A DNA stretch of 7,899 nt. Origin: an uncultured Prevotella sp. GTDB lineage: Bacteria; Bacteroidota; Bacteroidia; Bacteroidales; Bacteroidaceae. The DNA is taken from NCBI GenBank assembly GCA_945614335.1, contig CALZAP010000049.1:1-7899 (forward strand). The letters are read 5' to 3'. Position 1 is the stretch's first letter, and every line of letters starts with the position of its first letter. Shown piece by piece: positions 6,266-7,899 of this stretch. The notes beneath the pieces were generated by a model that saw only the letters and a program-made list of their open reading frames with translations, had not been told where the DNA came from and ran no database searches. A program made the translations under genes and the position numbers.

Positions 6266-7603
6266 TCACTCTTTCACGACCTTACGTCCGTTGATGACAT
6301 ACACGCCCTTGGGAAGCGAGCGGAATGCCTCGCTCAGTGTGGTCTGCTTGCGTATCAGGCGACCGTCGATACTGTAAATGTCATGCGTTTCCTCATTAGG
6401 AATATTGCTGAACACATCCTCCATGCCTGTGGGGACGAATTCACTAAGAAGCAATGCTGTGTACATTGCATAAAGAGTGCCGCTATCAGTATGACCTTCC
6501 GTAGATGAGCTATCTATGTCAAAGGAAGTATAGCCATTGTCGAGCAGATGTTTCTCCATATTTTCTTGATTGATGAACGGTACAACCTCGTCGAAAGGTG
6601 AATGATAGAATGATATTTTATCGGTTTTCTCCGGCTTCCATGAATCATATACAAGAGAGTTCTCCTTCAAGTGATATACGATATCCTTCATAGGCTCGCT
6701 CTCTTCGTCGAAGAATTCTGGCTTCACGATTGTTTCCAAAGGCAGACTCTTGTCGTCAGCATTTCCATACTTCTCATATATAAAGTTGTTTATATAGTCG
6801 GTGTCATGCTCCTTTGAGTCGAACAGTTCGGACAGATACTGCACAAAGTCGTCAGTGAACACGTCCTCGTTCTTCACCTTATATCCTCCTGCGTCAATCA
6901 TTCCGCTGAGGATAAGCGGCAGGGCTACAGGATATTGCGACACATTATCTTCAGCCAACTTGCGGTAGTGTGAATACATGTCGTAGGGACCGCCGCCGAT
7001 GATGCAATAGTCAATCTTAGGCAGTTCATCGCTGCGATAGCCCTCAGCCACAAGTCGGTTGACCCACATACCCGAGTTTCCTCCCTGAGAGTAGCCTAAG
7101 TTGAGCACCACGTTCTCAAATTCATATCCCTCATCCTCCATCAGTTTGCGTCCGGCAAGGAAGGCGTCGATGTTCACTCGTGCCGTAGCCCTGCCCTGAA
7201 GATACTTCTGGTTGCGCTTGGCGTCGATACCGAATCCAAATCCGTCGGACTCAATCATAATGTAATTGGAGTTGGAAAACACTCCTTCGAGAGAGAAAAT
7301 ACCCGTCACGTTTGTAGGACGCTCTTTGTCGTCGGTGATGGTATAGTGGTTAAGCAATCCGCATCCCTTGGCCTTAATGACTTTTTCGTGCACACTCTGA
7401 CTCATAAAGATGGCTGCGGAGAGCACAATAGGTGTCTCGCCGTCGGCATCAACTGTCTCATAGTTGAAGTCATAACGCCAGAAACTGCCACAATCCGTGC
7501 GGCCTACTATTCCTATTACAGGTTCGTCGGTGGTTTCTGCCACCGCTAATGTTGATACTAACAATACTGACAGAACGACAAATATTCTTCTTAATACTTT
7601 CAT
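6266..7603 (-). CDS. Secreted alpha/beta hydrolase (secretory-lipase/esterase-like) with C-terminal sorting-like tail
   Basis: This 445-residue protein has a signal peptide at 1-22 (ends AVA). An alpha/beta-hydrolase core follows: GYSQGG at 170-175 is the nucleophile elbow (Ser172); SPFDEVVPF at 335-343 gives the likely acid Asp338; and EGHTDSG at 369-375 gives the likely His371. The order and spacing fit serine esterases or lipases; the GYSQGG elbow and long region between Ser and Asp resemble secretory lipases (PF03583), but that assignment is tentative. After the catalytic His there is a linker, then a tail at about 408-445: IYSIDGRLIRKQ followed by LPKGVYVINGRKVVKE. This is the short beta-rich ending seen on many secreted Prevotella/Porphyromonas-type proteins and resembles type A sorting domains of the type IX secretion system. 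It probably acts on the cell surface or outside. The substrate is unknown. It is the first gene of a likely two-gene unit with the dipeptidase. Confidence 0.85.
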   Translation of the reverse strand: MKVLRRIFVVLSVLLVSTLAVAETTDEPVIGIVGRTDCGSFWRYDFNYETVDADGETPIVLSAAIFMSQSVHEKVIKAKGCGLLNHYTITDDKERPTNVTGIFSLEGVFSNSNYIMIESDGFGFGIDAKRNQKYLQGRATARVNIDAFLAGRKLMEDEGYEFENVVLNLGYSQGGNSGMWVNRLVAEGYRSDELPKIDYCIIGGGPYDMYSHYRKLAEDNVSQYPVALPLILSGMIDAGGYKVKNEDVFTDDFVQYLSELFDSKEHDTDYINNFIYEKYGNADDKSLPLETIVKPEFFDEESEPMKDIVYHLKENSLVYDSWKPEKTDKISFYHSPFDEVVPFINQENMEKHLLDNGYTSFDIDSSSTEGHTDSGTLYAMYTALLLSEFVPTGMEDVFSNIPNEETHDIYSIDGRLIRKQTTLSEAFRSLPKGVYVINGRKVVKE

Positions 7604-7654
7604 AATGTTTGTTTTTTAAATCCAAATCTTTGTTTGTTTTGACCTTTAACGCTG

Positions 7655-7683
7655 CAAAAATACAAAAAATCATCCAAAAACAA
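7655..7683 (-). promoter_or_regulatory. Putative promoter of the hydrolase-dipeptidase unit
   Basis: On the minus strand the -7 box reads TATTTTTG (7655-7662), a perfect TAnnTTTG match. TTG at 7681-7683 lies 18 nt upstream and may be the -33 element. Transcription would begin near 7651, giving a leader of about 48 nt to the ATG at 7603. The start codon has no clear Shine-Dalgarno; the bases before it are A/T-rich. Confidence 0.55.
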
Positions 7684-7707
7684 CTATTTTTTCACGAAAA
7701 AGTAGTT
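7682..7707. repeat. AT-rich inverted repeat at and upstream of the hydrolase -33 region
   Basis: The two arms, 7682-7692 and 7697-7707, pair over 11 bp with one G-T wobble and a 4-base CACG loop. It overlaps the putative -33 element of the hydrolase promoter, so it could be an operator for a dimeric regulator. It is too AT-rich to be a classical terminator stem. The right arm has a second exact complement at 7755-7765. Confidence 0.55.
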
Positions 7708-7728
7708 TTCATATCGAAAAAAATTCCA

Positions 7729-7756
7729 TATTGACAATTTTTTTATTTATTGACAA
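7729..7756. repeat. Pair of 9-bp direct repeats (TATTGACAA), 19-bp period
   Basis: TATTGACAA occurs at 7729-7737 and again at 7748-7756. The 19-bp period is close to two helical turns, so both would face the same side of the DNA. They lie 50-80 bp upstream of the predicted hydrolase transcription start side and could be activator sites; nothing in the sequence identifies a binding protein. Confidence 0.4.
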
Positions 7757-7777
7757 CTACTTTTTTAATAAACATCA

Positions 7778-7842
7778 CGGGACAAGTGACAGGAGAGTGT
7801 CCTGATTTTGGAAGGTGAATTCAAACTCCCCGTTTTCCTTCC
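7778..7842. other. Two small hairpins between the hydrolase promoter region and a possible upstream gene end
   Basis: 7778-7784 pairs with 7798-7804 (7 bp including one G-T pair when read on the plus strand, 13-base loop). 7810-7815 (GGAAGG) pairs perfectly with 7837-7842 (CCTTCC), with a 21-base loop. They may help end transcription of a minus-strand gene finishing at 7848, but the stems are short and neither is followed by a proper T-run in that direction, so a terminator is only a guess. Confidence 0.25.
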
Positions 7843-7847
7843 TTTAA

Positions 7848-7899
7848 TCAGTCAAGTACAGTGACCTGTCCGTGTGCCACGAGGCGCACATCTATATAT
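7848..7899 (-). CDS. Possible C-terminal end of an unidentified upstream gene (partial, 16 codons)
   Basis: One minus-strand frame is open from the right edge to a TGA at 7848-7850 and would encode YIDVRLVAHGQVTVLD. The base composition is less AT-rich than in the spacer next to it, and the alternating hydrophobic residues look protein-like, but 16 codons cannot be identified and could be chance. If real, this gene points the same way as the hydrolase and ends about 245 nt before it. Confidence 0.3.
   Translation of the reverse strand, partial: YIDVRLVAHGQVTVLD

Noticed and set aside
7731..7736. TTGACA as an E. coli-type -35 element on the plus strand
   Set aside because: Bacteroidota primary promoters do not use this element, no plus-strand gene follows in the window, and the repeat at 7751 suggests another explanation.

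Overview
The window looks like a chromosomal segment of a Bacteroidota bacterium, most likely Bacteroidales (Prevotella/Bacteroides type). The evidence is a SusC/RagA-type TonB-dependent transporter with an N-terminal STN domain, a FecR anti-sigma factor with the C-terminal domain typical of this phylum, a Bacteroidales-type ECF sigma factor, a DUF4369-thioredoxin protein, a secreted hydrolase with a short C-terminal sorting-like tail, and repeated -7 promoter boxes of the form TAnnTTTG. The genus is an inference from gene style, not proven. No rRNA, tRNA, CRISPR array, insertion sequence or phage gene was seen.

Layout from left to right. Positions 1-893 (minus) hold the N-terminal 297 residues of a SusC-like receptor that runs off the left edge. 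Positions 919-2094 (minus) hold its FecR-type anti-sigma factor, 25 nt upstream of the receptor gene and surely in the same operon. A 140-nt divergent spacer follows, then an ECF sigma factor at 2235-2873 (plus). Its 3' end overlaps by 35 nt the 3' end of a convergent S41 serine protease gene (2839-4065, minus). That protease keeps its Ser-Lys catalytic pair but seems to lack a PDZ domain. A second divergent spacer (4066-4201) carries two opposed promoters and leads to a secreted DUF4369-TlpA thioredoxin (4202-5362, plus). After a 55-nt convergent gap come two minus-strand genes: a lipoprotein VanX/DdpX-type D-Ala-D-Ala dipeptidase (5418-6182) and, upstream of it, a secreted alpha/beta hydrolase with a sorting-like tail (6266-7603). 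The right end (7604-7899) is mostly noncoding, with the hydrolase promoter, repeats, and perhaps the last 16 codons of another minus-strand gene.

How the genes work together. Sigma factor, FecR and STN-bearing receptor form a classical trans-envelope (cell-surface) signalling set: substrate binding at the outer-membrane receptor is relayed through STN to periplasmic FecR and then to the cytoplasmic sigma factor, which drives transporter expression. The unusual point is that the sigma gene is divergent from fecR-susC rather than the first gene of one operon. The other four genes all encode exported envelope proteins (protease, thiol oxidoreductase, peptidoglycan-precursor dipeptidase, hydrolase). 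Nothing in the sequence ties them to the signalling set beyond proximity. I see no convincing wholly new system; the points most worth following are the PDZ-less S41 protease, the divergent sigma arrangement, and the repeat-rich region upstream of the hydrolase.
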